Origin: Rhizoclosmatium globosum
Lineage: Eukaryota > Chytridiomycota > Chytridiomycetes > Chytridiales > Chytriomycetaceae
Reading direction: 5' to 3'
Assembly (NCBI GenBank): GCA_002104985.1
Contig: MCGO01000121.1
Location: forward strand, 57,211-121,210
Length of the DNA stretch: 64,000 nucleotides
Part shown: piece by piece, positions 34,601 to 45,166 of the stretch
Layout of the letters: every line of letters starts with the position of its first letter
How positions within the stretch are numbered: the stretch's first letter is position 1
Translations under genes and position numbers: made by a program
The notes under the pieces: model-generated
Databases searched by the model: none
What the model was told of the DNA's origin: nothing
Seen by the model: only the letters and a program-made list of their open reading frames with translations

Positions 34601-35908
34601 CAGATCCATGGAAAACCCAGCCCCGAATCGCCCCTCTTCAACATCTCTGCGAGATAGATCGAGATCACGTGCAGCTACTCGAATAAATCCTGGGGGCATA
34701 AATCCAGTGTGGAAAGAGAAGTTCACCATGGTAATAACTTGTGTTGGAGGCGATACGCCGTCATCAACGTCTGCACAGTGAAAAATTCGAATCTATGAGT
34801 TGTATGAGCGTTGATCAATTAAAGCTAATCTTGGTCAGGTTGTAATTCACCTGCACATCCCGTTCTAACACTAAACCTGATTCTCCAAATCCAAAGACAA
34901 TACGGTCTTCCTCCAAATCAACTTCAACAACTCCACTGCTGTCAAAGCGGCTGTAGACACTGCTCCAGACTAACTTTCGTTGCTGATAAACTTCAATGCC
35001 GGGCCGACAAGATCCGTACTCATCAAAGTCGGGAATGGAATTCAAGACGATGCAATCAAGAAGTAGTGGTGATGGAGTTGGGAGTACTCCATTGACCAGA
35101 ATGGTATTGTTGATGTATTGAACATATCGACGCATGGAAACAGATGGCCACGATTGATCATGTGGAGTTCTGAAGCCAGTAGTTTAATTAATATACACTT
35201 TGGGTCTAGTGTAGTGGGACAACGAACCTCCTTGCAACGAAAAACTCGAAAGCAGTGGCAGCATCCACGAAGGTGTCATCAAACCTCAAAAGAGTGGCTA
35301 TGGCAAGTCCTGTTCTTCCCACTCCATTTGCGCAATGAACGATAGCGACATTCTCATGGTCCAATTTTAACCAGGCATGAATGGAACGAGCAACATCCAA
35401 CAACGTTTTCAGGGATAGTTGATATGCTTTCGAGAGCCCAAATGAAACGACTTGGTTGTTGAAGAGGGAGGGATCATAAGCACCGAGCGAGGTATCACCT
35501 GAAGTTCCAAATGTCAATCAAACTTCTCCCCCTTAACACAAAACACACCCGTTAAGTTCCACATCATGAACTTGTCTTTATATCTGGCTTTAAGGAAACG
35601 CGCCAGGTCTTTAGCGTTGTTCCTATGTCCCTTCTGGTCACTCGCTTTCGCCCATGGAAGTCCACAGGCAATAACACGGTCTGAATCAACACTTTGTTAG
35701 TTAAAACATTGAATCATGAAAGCGAACCAGTGATCCGAGTAACATCCAATGAGGCAACCATCGCTCGAAACGCTGGATCCTTGATGACCGAAGCTGTTGG
35801 GGCTGAAGGAGAAGCAGCCCCTCTCCCCAGAATTGAGTTCCGTTCCCGTTCTCGGTCTTGTGGATAGAAGGCGTCTGGCGTCAGCACAGGAACTTGCGGA
35901 CGGGACAT
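31610..35908 (-). CDS. formin with PTEN phosphatase, C2 and UBA-like domains
   Basis: Roughly 1,250 residues over about eight exons. From the N-terminus: PTEN-type phosphatase (DRVIACGLPWA, MMWNLTGD, active site HCANGVGRTG, a full HCx5R), a PTEN C2 domain (RRYVQYINNTIL through VNFSFHTGFM), a UBA-like three-helix motif (LEGMGIDRLF then IALQRTNNDIKAAYEYY, split by an intron), a Ser/Pro-rich linker with a weak FH1 (PPIPSPVPPAP), FH2 (FEELFSF, LDFRRANVIAIGMSRF, GFRIDGLARLKD, then the lasso-to-post and coiled segments to EEARRLVREAQ) and a short Cys-rich end CQECFIPKEDCYC. FH2 nucleates and elongates actin. The P-loop lacks the two Lys of PTEN, so lipid phosphatase activity is doubtful. Confidence 0.85.
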
Positions 35909-36007
35909 TGAAATTGGAGGTCAACTTTATTGGCAGGAACAATGGGAACCTCTCTCAAAAGATATTACTGAAATGTTCTTTCTCCCAGTGCAGGAATAAG
36001 TCCTACT

Positions 36008-36613
36008 TTACTTTCCCTGATTGACCGTGAACCCCCAAGTCAAGGCTGGAACACCGTCTCCAAGAGTCTTGTGCACACCACAGTACTTGTTCACACTCGC
36101 ATCCACAACCTTTCTCACCGCATCCTCTCCAACGGTTTCAGCTCCTTCCTTCATCACAACACGAAACTCAGCATGAACACTTTCCCATCCTTCAATTGCC
36201 TCATTTCCATCCCCAACCTTTCTCTGCCCTGTCACAGTCACAAACACGTTGTCAACGGGGATTCGCTTCTTGGCGAGAACCATGCGGATGTTGACAGAGG
36301 CGCAGCCTCCAAGGGCCAGGAGTAACAGGTTCATCGGACTGACGCCTGGTTCCGTGTTGTCAAGGGACAAGAGAATCGGATGGTGATTATGGGAGGCAGA
36401 GTCGGCGCCAGTAAACTGATAGCGAGAGTTTGGAGACCATTGAACCGTCACGGACGTTGTGGTACGTGTCGAATCAAATGAAGGAGGATGCATATTTGGA
36501 TCAACTGAACCAGTAGCAGTTGAGTACAATCGACAGACGCCGTTAGTTCCAATGGATAGAGGTCTGTGGACTGCTGAGACTGTGGCGCGTCGGGCAAAGT
36601 GGGCAGCAAGCAT
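36008..36613 (-). CDS. OsmC/Ohr-family peroxiredoxin-like protein
   Basis: 201 residues, no intron seen. N-terminus MLAAHFARRATVSAVHR, rich in Ala/Arg without acids, looks like a mitochondrial presequence. The OsmC fold shows PMNLLLLALGGCASVNIRM and VNKYCGVHKTL, the two conserved Cys that reduce organic hydroperoxides in the family, plus the ESVHAEFRVV strand. Closest to the YhfA/OsmC-like branch. A role in mitochondrial thiol-dependent detoxification is inferred. Confidence 0.85.
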   Translation of the reverse strand: MLAAHFARRATVSAVHRPLSIGTNGVCRLYSTATGSVDPNMHPPSFDSTRTTTSVTVQWSPNSRYQFTGADSASHNHHPILLSLDNTEPGVSPMNLLLLALGGCASVNIRMVLAKKRIPVDNVFVTVTGQRKVGDGNEAIEGWESVHAEFRVVMKEGAETVGEDAVRKVVDASVNKYCGVHKTLGDGVPALTWGFTVNQGK

Positions 36614-37035
36614 AGCGATGCGAAATCAATTTCAAACAATTTCAAAGTTGTTGGAACCTATGTTTATCCCTGTTTATTTCCATCCTTATCTGCGCATTGC
36701 ACCCTCATTACTATAACCATATGTTCCCTTCTTTCTTCACCAATAAACACACTTGCACATTCCCACAAACCTCCTTGCCTATCTCTCAACTCTCTCTCAG
36801 CGTGCTCATCAGCTTTGAACCCGCTCCCTCAGAAGTATCTCTCTATACTTCAATAAAAGTATGAATTTGGAGACATTTATAGTACTTAGCCAGATATTCT
36901 ATTTGCACGCTATCACAAAATTTAATGTTTAATTGATCCGTCATCTTCCCCATCAGATTTTTTCAAACGACCCAAACAGAAGCCAAAAGAACCCAACTTT
37001 CGACGAAAAACCCAACAAAAGCAACCTTCAAAACC
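36614..37035. promoter_or_regulatory. divergent intergenic region OsmC / Lnt-like gene
   Basis: 422 bases between two divergent starts, so it should hold both promoters. Pyrimidine-rich (CTCTC and TTTC runs around 36720-36850) on the plus strand; no motif is clear enough to name. Confidence 0.4.
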
Positions 37036-38715
37036 ATGCCAGACGTTCGGAACAAACGTATCGCCTTTCACCTTGGCTGCCTGATTGCCATCTTTGTTTG
37101 TGCAGTCTTCGGTCCCGGTTTGCAGGTATGGTTCTTGGAGATCCAGGCTATTTGTTCACACTTCAATTAGAGTGTCGCAGCCCTCGCCTGGCTATTTTAT
37201 CCTTTCCTCATTCTCTATGGCAGAAGTGGTACCACTCGTTGGTCAATGTGGATTGTACTCGCATTCGTCTGGGCTTTAGGAAGTTGGGTGGCTAATATGG
37301 GTGCCCTACGGGTCTATGACGACGAAGGCTCCTTTGGCATTGAATCTCTTGAAGTTCTTGGCTATGCAGCCGCTCTTGTTATTCTAATGATTCCATCGGT
37401 TCTTGTTGATAAACTTGCTTGGAAACAGTGGGGCGAAAAGTATCCCTTATTGACCACGCTTGTCTTTCCAGCGGCCTATGCTGGAACCTGGAGAGTCTTT
37501 TTTTATGCAATGCCTTTCGGTGCATTGGGCCATGTAGCTACCACGGTGTACCAATGGACTGATTTGCTTCAATTGGCATCAGTTTTCGGTGCTGACGGAA
37601 TAGCTTTTCTGATGGCCTGGAGCGGTCCAGTAGTATTTCACAAGCTTCACTCAGAGTCTCAAATCAAGTATGATTCGGTCTCTGATACAATGGAGACTCT
37701 ACAGGAACCTCAAGTTAAAGACCAAACAAAGAAACCCGTGAACAAAGCCGTCCAATTTATCAAGACACCCATTGGAGTCTACTTTTCTTCAGTATTCTTG
37801 GTCTTCCTTATCGGTGGATTCCGTATTTCAAGCTGGGGCACAGGTGGATTTTTCCAAAAGAGTATCTCGCATACTGCTCCAGAATACATAGATTATGGCT
37901 GTGTAATATCCGATGGCACTTATCGAGATGCTACCTCTCTTTTCGCTCGTAGTCAAACTCTTGTGAATCGTGGTTCTAGGCTGATTTTGTGGAGTGAAGA
38001 GGCTGTGATCATGAACACAACAGTGCTGGAAACGCAACTGCTTCAAAACACAAGCAAATTTGCTAAAGCGAATGATGTCTTCATTGGCGTCACGTATCAA
38101 GTATTTTTGAATCAGAATCAAGACTCTTCGAGAAATATGATGGCGGTTTACGGACCAAACGGTGACCAGCTTATCCTCTACCAAAAGACGCACCCAGTTC
38201 CACTTGCTGAGCCAGGAGTGATTCCTGGACCTGAAGGAATTCCCACTGTTGCTGTCAAGAACTTTACAGGCCACAACCCCTCCACATCTCTCACACTTGG
38301 AACAAGTATCTGCTTTGATGTAACTGGATTTCCTCAGCACGATCAGTATGCCGCCTGGAACAGTGTCGATATTGTCCTACAGCCGGCTTGGACTTGGGGT
38401 CCGGTCGCGTACCAAGATTATCCTCAAGTGTTTTTACGCGCTGTTGAAAACGGTGTGACTGTTTTCAGATGTTCCAGTAGAGGTTTTAGTGCTGTGGTGA
38501 ATGGCTTTGGTGTTGCCAGCTACCAAAAACAAACAACTGCAGACGAGGACTTTGTCGCTACGGTTCCAGTAGCCAAACGAATCTTTTCTTTGTTTCCCTT
38601 CTTTGGATTAGCGTTTGGGTGGGTCTGTTTGGCGGCATATTGTGTTTGTGTAATCTGGTTGGCTTGGTTGCGTATATCTGAATGGAGAAAGAAGCGGGAT
38701 GTTACCATAGTTTAA
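37036..38715 (+). CDS. apolipoprotein N-acyltransferase (Lnt)-like membrane nitrilase
   Basis: 544 residues in two exons (intron 37126-37170). N-terminal half has about six membrane segments (HLGCLIAIFVCAVFG, VLGYAAALVILMI, etc.). A CN_hydrolase domain follows about residue 200: the Glu-Lys-Cys triad is seen as LWSEEAV, YQKTHPVPL and GTSICFD. A last membrane helix ends in a basic tail. This is the layout of bacterial Lnt, which N-acylates lipoproteins. Eukaryotic homologues exist in fungi, but no bacterial-type lipoproteins do, so the acyl acceptor is open. Confidence 0.85.
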
Positions 38716-38809
38716 TTATATGGAATGTTGAAGTAAGAATACAATTTATTTGATGTGGTACCAGTTTGGTTGTCTCGCGGGATTTCCCGACAAAAGTCAA
38801 CATAAAACG

Positions 38810-40201
38810 ATGCCAACTCGTCACGCCGCCCGTCTGATTGGAGTTGGATTGACGCCTCTGAATGCAAAGCCGTCTCCGTCACCATCACGCTTGATGCAGC
38901 AAGCGCTGGACTCTGCTCTCCAGTCTGTGAATCTGCAGCGAAAGGACATTACGGGACTCATTGCGATTCCCTCGCTCGCAGCGCCGCACTTTATGGAAGT
39001 TAGTTGTTGCGAAACGAAGCTGTGGCGGCACTGACATGAGAAACAGGCGCATCACTTTGCAACTCAAGTTGGACTTCTTCCGGCCAAACATGTCCAGTGT
39101 CGAACAATCGACACTGGCGGCGCTGGTCCTGTCACTGGACTTCTCAGTGCAACGCGAATGGTCACTGAACAGAACCACGATCTTGTTGCCGTGGTTGCGG
39201 GCGACTCGGTGAAGGGATTGGACTCGGAGGAGTTCCTGAAGAGAGCCGATGCCACGTGCGGTGGTCCCGACGCTGACAATCTCCCCGCGGATTGTGAGCC
39301 TTTGCCAAGTCCGGTGATTCCAAATGGATACGACCGTGTTGCGCGCTACCAAATGAAAAAGTACGGGTTGACGCGAAACCAATTGGCTGCCTGTTCTGCA
39401 CTCATGTCACTCGTGAGTTCAGTTATTTCTTTGAATGCGATAAAAAGCTAATAGGTTGTAGATGGCTGCTCGTCATCCACATGCACTCACCAAATCACCA
39501 AGAACAATCCAAGACGTGTTAGAATCGCAACACGTAGCCCCAGTTACATCTGTTCTTGAATGTGCGCGTCGAGCAGATGGAGGCGCTGCTCTTCTTGTGG
39601 CTTCATCCAGATTTATGGAACGAATGGGTCTTGACAAGAAGCTCGGAGTCGTTGTAGTAGGTGGTGGCGAAGCTTCCGGACCTCTGTATCCACCAAAACC
39701 AGAAAAGATCAACGAAGAAATGTTTTCGTGTGAAGAGGCTGCTGAGCAAGCGTATAATGAGGCGCAAGTTGGCGTGAAAGACATTGACTTTTTCGGACTG
39801 TACGACTGTTTCCCCATTTGTCTCGTTCGTGCTGTGGAAGCTGTTGGACTTTGTGGCAAGGGCCAAGGAGGCCAATTTATTGAACTCAAGTACAACGAGA
39901 TTCTCTATCGTTTGGCTCAAGATCCTCAGTTTAATCCGCAAGAAGTGTTCCCTGTCAACACTCATGGAGGCTTACAGGTAAGATGGTTTAATTGTATGTC
40001 TATGTATTCTTATATTCGATGCAGGCGTTCGGGGCTCCTTGGGAGGTACCTGCCATGTACAACATCATTGAAGCTTTCTGGCAACTGACGCATTCAGCTG
40101 ATTCCAGACAAGTCAAGAACGCACGAAGAGCGTTGGTGTATGGAAACGGAGGAATCTTTTCTCATTCAGCGGTGGCCATTCTTGGCAATGGCAAATACTA
40201 A
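38810..40201 (+). CDS. thiolase-like protein lacking catalytic cysteines
   Basis: 415 residues in four exons (introns 38999-39046, 39413-39461, 39978-40024; frame closed). Thiolase fold: IGVGLTPLNAKP, TGGAGPVTGLLSA, VAVVAGDSVKG, YDRVARYQMKKYG, DFFGLYDCFPIC, PVNTHGGLQAFGAPW, VYGNGGIFSHSAVAILG. It groups with SCP2-thiolase/lipid-transfer type proteins. The usual nucleophile Cys is replaced (DTGG where NxCxxG is expected) and the second Cys in the C-terminal GGG loop is also absent (GNGG). Classical thiolysis is therefore unlikely; a retro-aldolase or CoA-binding role as in Ltp2-like proteins is one option. No PTS1 (ends NGKY). Confidence 0.8.
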
Positions 40202-40222
40202 TGAAGTTAAATATTAAAAGAA

Positions 40223-41853
40223 ATGTCAGCAACAACAGAAAACACACCACTCCTCCGGCACGCAGCACGCCGAGTCCAACACGCCGCAGCCCTTGGACGC
40301 CACGTGACACGGTCTCGACTGAATCCGCTGCGACGCACCTCTGGCGCACCGGGACTTGATCTCACAAGTTCATTGTCATCGAGTGAGTCATCGAGTGAGT
40401 CATCGGCCTCGGCCTCGTCGCCCACGTTCCTTTTCTCTTCGGCGCAGATCTCGATCGTCGACTACTCGGCCGCGACCATAAACCACGTTCTCGTCTCGCC
40501 CGCGAACCTCGAATTCGAACTCCGACGCGATCGTCCGTCGAATTCGACGCGCTGGATCAATGTCGCCGGTCTCTGTCCCGTCGCCATGAAAACGCTGCAG
40601 GAATCCTTCAAACTGCATCCACTTGCTGTCGAAGATGTCTTTCACCTGCCCCAAAGGATCAAGGCCGATCACTTTGACAACCAACTCTATGTTTCAATGC
40701 TGCTCCCAATCTTTCGCTTTCCTAATCAACCCGGCTTGAATGTCGATGGTCTTCCGAATTTATTCAATGGCCATCACAGCAAGTTGCATACAACTACTGA
40801 TCTGAAACCATCCGAATTGAAGGAGTTGATGCGGCCGGACGTGTTTCTGGAGGAGTGCTCTTTCTTTCTAGTGAACGACAATGTGGTAAGCATCAAAACT
40901 GAGTCGATTGTGGAATGATTGGACCTTGTGATCATAATTAAAAGCGTTGTTAATTACAGGTGCTTTCAATATTCCAGAATTCTGGCCGACAAATATCAGA
41001 TCGTGTCATGGAAGTTCTTTTTGGTGCCCCACCCCCTTCATCTCACCTCATACCCGTCGGAAGCACTCAGATTTCTGCTCAGCTTTCTTCAACGCTTCCA
41101 CTTGCGGAATTTGTCAATTCATTGCAACAATCAGCTCAAAATTCGCGTCTAACAATTCTCCGCAAATCGAATGATCCATCTTTACTCCTCCATGCACTCA
41201 TGGATGTTGTCGTGGACCATTTCTTTGACCTCACCGAATTCTATGACGACCAAATCTCTCACATTCATGATTGTATTTTAGATTTCCCAAAACTGGACTA
41301 CACCAAGAGTTGGGTGCTTCTGATTTTCCGACCAATTCCACATTAACTTTAATAAATTAGCGCTGCATTTGATGCACAAGGAAGTCACAATGCTCAGACG
41401 TAAACTTCAGCCCACAGAAAAGCTACTGACGGCTCTCAAAGATACCTCTTCGACAACAGAATTCATTTCCAATGTTTCAAAGACGTATTTTAACGATATC
41501 CATGATCACTGCCTCACAGTTCTTGAAGAGCTTTTGGCGTTAGAACAAACAACTACAGCATTGATGGATCTCACATTCAATATGATTTCGCATCAAACAA
41601 ACGAAAATATGAAGCTACTTAGTGTTGTTAGCTTCGTGTTTCTTCCAATAACATTTGTCGCTGGAGTCTTTGGGTGAGAATGATGGACATTTGCAGAAAA
41701 GTAATAATGCCTTTACTTTGCAGAATGAACTTTGAAGTCTTCCCCGAAATTCACTTCAAAATGGGTGTGCTGTATTTCTGGATTCTCACAATCATTGTCG
41801 CAGTCATAAGTATCGCCTGGTCTTGGCGACTTGGGCTCTTTCGGAGGAATTAA
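40223..41853 (+). CDS. CorA-type magnesium/metal ion transporter
   Basis: 484 residues in four exons (introns 40886-40959, 41309-41360, 41674-41723; frame closed). Long polar Ser-rich N-terminus (SSLSSSESSSESSASASS), cytosolic alpha/beta part with HPLAVEDVFH, long helices with MLRRKLQPTEKLL, first membrane helix SVVSFVFLPITFVAGVFG followed by the diagnostic GMN, and a second helix before the basic end WRLGLFRRN. The GMN codons are split by the third intron. Closest to fungal CorA-like proteins (Alr/Mnr2 group); membrane location is not given by the sequence. Starts 22 bp after the thiolase-like stop. Confidence 0.9.
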
Positions 41854-41997
41854 ACCAATGTGATTACAAAATAAAGTGGTTTATAATTAGCTGCGAAATC
41901 TTCCTTTCATCATCCCCTCGAACGAAAGGGATGAACCAAGTGCCCACCAATCGGCCTCGTGAGCGAACAGTACCTGCATGGATTACCAAGTGCTCCT

Positions 41998-42794
41998 ATG
42001 AAACGTGTTACTGTAAATGACCCCAGTGTGAAACCAAACAGGTTGATGGACCGGTTGAAACAAATATTTGAGTCAAGGACCAAGTTGTGTAAGTTTCGCA
42101 TAATCAAAAAGCCAGCAGCTGGATCCAATGGCGTACAAGCTTTGAATATAATTAAGCCAAATGGCGAGGGTCGCAGTAATTACAATGTCCAACGCGATAA
42201 GTCAGATGAGTCTGAAGTCTTGATTTCCAGCAAGAATTCAGTATCTGATCGATGGAAAGATCTCACGTTTTCAATCAAGTATGTTGTTCCTTCTTGATAA
42301 ACATAATACTGACGCCTTTTAGTTCTTTCCGTGCCGAGATTAACTCGGAGTCCTCACTGGCAATCAAAGATTACGAGCCTGAAGATATAAGGATGCTGGC
42401 GGGCGCGGTACTTGTCAGTGATGACACCACAGTAACTCCGTTCATACCGAAATATCCATCTTGCTGCAAGCAACGCCAACCTCCGCATTCCCGTTTTGTC
42501 CTTCTCTCAACTTACTGCGAAATCATGGATACACTTACAAGTCTTCTTGAATCTCACCCTGACACAATCACAAGCAAATGTAAGCCTGTCAAGGCTTTCT
42601 CTGTATCGCAAGAATATATGACGTTTCTCCTTGAACTATTGGATACACCTGTGGCTACCGACGAAAAATATATGGTGCCTGGTAAGTCTCCGACTTCGAG
42701 TGTGGCAAGTTTCAATACTTGTAGTGAGAGTCTGGAGACGTTTGTGCTTGGTTCGCCAGCGTTGCTATTTCGGAATGAATCAACTCTCGTGTAG
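41998..42794 (+). CDS. hypothetical protein
   Basis: Not recognised. Start taken at ATG 41998 (MKRVTVNDPSVKPNRLMDRL); an earlier in-frame ATG is not seen. One intron at about 42279-42323 joins SI to NSFRAEINSE. The protein has a basic N-terminus, a central EPEDIRMLAGAVLVSDDTTV segment, CCKQRQPPHSRF, and a helix-like YMTFLLELLD; no membrane span or signal. About 250 residues. Gene reality rests on an open frame across a proper intron and on even spacing with neighbours. Confidence 0.5.
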
Positions 42795-42906
42795 AATGCA
42801 AGCGAATTGGAATGAGACACGCCACAAAAAGATTTATTCTTTACTGTTATATATTTTATATTCTTTTGCTGACGTATTTTATTCACTTTAACTTTCCAAC
42901 AAACAC

Positions 42907-44315
42907 ATGGCACCACTATCACACATCAAAGTTATAGAGTTTGCTGGTCTGGCGCCTGTTCCATTTGCGGGAATGATGTTGGCCGATTGGGGAGCAAATG
43001 TAATTCGCATCGATCGAGTTGGCGGCGGAAGCATTGATGTCCTTTCACGGTGCCAGTGCCACTTTATATGGCGATGGCATCATGTCTTACTTTTTTCCAT
43101 ATAGAGGAAAGAAATCAATCGCAATCAATTTGCGAAGTCCTCAGGGAGTTCAGTTGGCGTTAAGGCTCATTCGTGATGCTGACGTCGTTCTTGACCCTTT
43201 TCGACCGGTAAAAGCAATCCGCACTAACCGCTTCGTATAAGATGCTTATAAAAAGCTGGAATAGGGAGTTCTCGAGTCCTTGAAACTCGGGCCTGACGAA
43301 ATATTTGCAGTTAATCCGCGTTGTATTGTGGCGCGCTTGACTGGATATGGCCAAACAGGAGCGTATTCGAAATTAGCAGGTCATGATATCAACTATATAG
43401 CTGTTGCTGGAGCGTTGGCTGGACTAGGACGGGCGGGAGAGGTTCGCATTGCTCATGTCTTCAAAGTTTAAGTATCGTTCGATAGAATCCAACGCCTCCA
43501 GCCAATATTCTGGGTGATTTCGCTGGTGGTGGGATGTTTTGCGTCGTTGGAATCCTAATGGCCTTGTTGGAACGCGAGAAGTCGGGAAAGGGGCAAGTCG
43601 TGGACGCAGCGATGGTATATGTTAATGATTGCTAAACGATGCCGTAATCATCAACCGTCTCAGATTGATGGCGCAGCTTATTTGTCAACATTTGAAGTGA
43701 AGATGAAGCAGGCTGGATTGTGGAATGCACCAAGAGGACAGAATATGCTGGACTCAGGAGCTCCCTTTTATGATACGTACAAAACAAAAGATGGAAAATA
43801 CGTTTCGGTGTAGGTCCAATTCATTATATTTTCAAACAGTTCTCACTCATCAAATTAATAGAGGCGCGATTGAGCCCCAGTTTTACAAACTGCTGCTGAG
43901 AGGACTCAATTTACCAGTTGAGGAATATGCATCGAAGCAGCTCGATACTGACGAATGGGGCTCGAGAAAGCAACTATTCTCGGATATATTCCAATCAAAA
44001 ACACGAAAGGAGTGGGAAACTATTTTTGAAGGAACTGATGCATGTGTTGCTCCTGTGTTAGAATGGGATGAAGTTTTGGAGTCGAGGCATTTCAAGGACC
44101 GTTGCGGAGAAGGATTCAAGTTTGACGATTGGAATCCTGCTGCTGCACCTCGTCTTTCGCGAACCCCTGCTTTGGATGTGAATGGAAGGAAAGGACCAGA
44201 AGTTGGAGAACATAGTGTAGAGGTTCTGGCAAGGAATGGATTGAGTCCGCAAGACATTGAAGCTTTGGTAAAAGGAGGCATCGTGTATACACACAAAGAC
44301 AAAAGCCGTCTGTAA
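42907..44315 (+). CDS. alpha-methylacyl-CoA racemase, peroxisomal (PTS1)
   Basis: Family III CoA-transferase fold: [110 protein letters not shown]. The GHD His and GDF Asp fit the catalytic pair of AMACR, which inverts the 2-methyl centre of branched acyl-CoAs before beta-oxidation. Five short introns interrupt it (about 43052-43105, 43210-43265, 43442-43484, 43615-43665, 43810-43860), and the joined frame is continuous. It ends DKSRL*, a canonical peroxisomal targeting tripeptide. A PEX5 gene lies 3.4 kb downstream. Confidence 0.9.
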
Positions 44316-44390
44316 CTAGTGGAATAAAACAGATATATTTTGCTTTGATATTTAGAACTGTTGAGTTGTTCACTTTATGGTCATTGAACT

Positions 44391-45104
44391 TCAATTCGCC
44401 TTGAAATATTCATAATCCATACCCGTCGCAACATTTTCCGCTGCTGCCGAATCAATGATCTGTGCAACCAGATTGAGCGCCAAATCAATACCACTTGTAA
44501 CTCCGCCAGACGTTGCTATTCCGCCGTCAAACACGACTCGATCCTCTTTAACCAGTACTCCCAATGCTTCCAGCTCATTTTTTGCTGAATGATGTGTGCT
44601 CCCTTGGTTTCCTGCTTTCAAGATTCCTGCATGTCCAAGAAGCATAGCTCCAGTACAAACAGATCCCCATAACAACTGTGGATTCGCTGCCGATACCTCC
44701 TTCAAAAGCTTGATGAGGTTTCCATTCTTGAATTCTGTATAGGCACCTGAATTCATTAAGTCAGCACGATTTCGAATCCATCTTGATTAACAACCTTGTT
44801 CTGCTCTGCTAGCCCACCCTCCACCGGGGACAATGATGAGATCATAGGCAAAGTACTGAGACTCGTCAAAAACACCGTCTGGCTTGAACTGAATCCCATG
44901 CGCAGAGGTCAATAAGGAGTTGGGGCTATATGGGGCGAATGTGAGAAGCTTGCAACTCTCCAAACTCTGCTTTCCACCAAGTTTCTCTTGCGCTGCAATT
45001 GCTGCTTGTAGGACGCGATAAGGTCCGACAAAGTCAATGTCATCGACGCCAGGAAATACGAGGATTGCAATCTTCCGAACGGACTTGAAAGTCATTTTTT
45101 TCAA
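44391..45104 (-). CDS. DJ-1/PfpI superfamily protein (isonitrile hydratase-like branch)
   Basis: About 220 residues in two exons (intron near 44801-44754). Motifs: ILVFPGVDDIDFVGPYRVL, DLIIVPGGGW, and the nucleophile elbow LWGSVCTGAMLLGHAGIL with the reactive Cys, then THHSA and GGIATSGGVTSGIDLAL. The D-x-x-GP-x-x-VL pattern near the N-terminus is that of the isocyanide hydratase-like branch rather than of DJ-1 itself. Two Met codons (45104 and 45095) are possible starts. The substrate is not known. Confidence 0.85.
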
Positions 45105-45166
45105 CTTTAATTTCTATCTTCGGCTAACTAACATATGTAAAAGGAAACAGGAAAAGGGGGTTGGGA

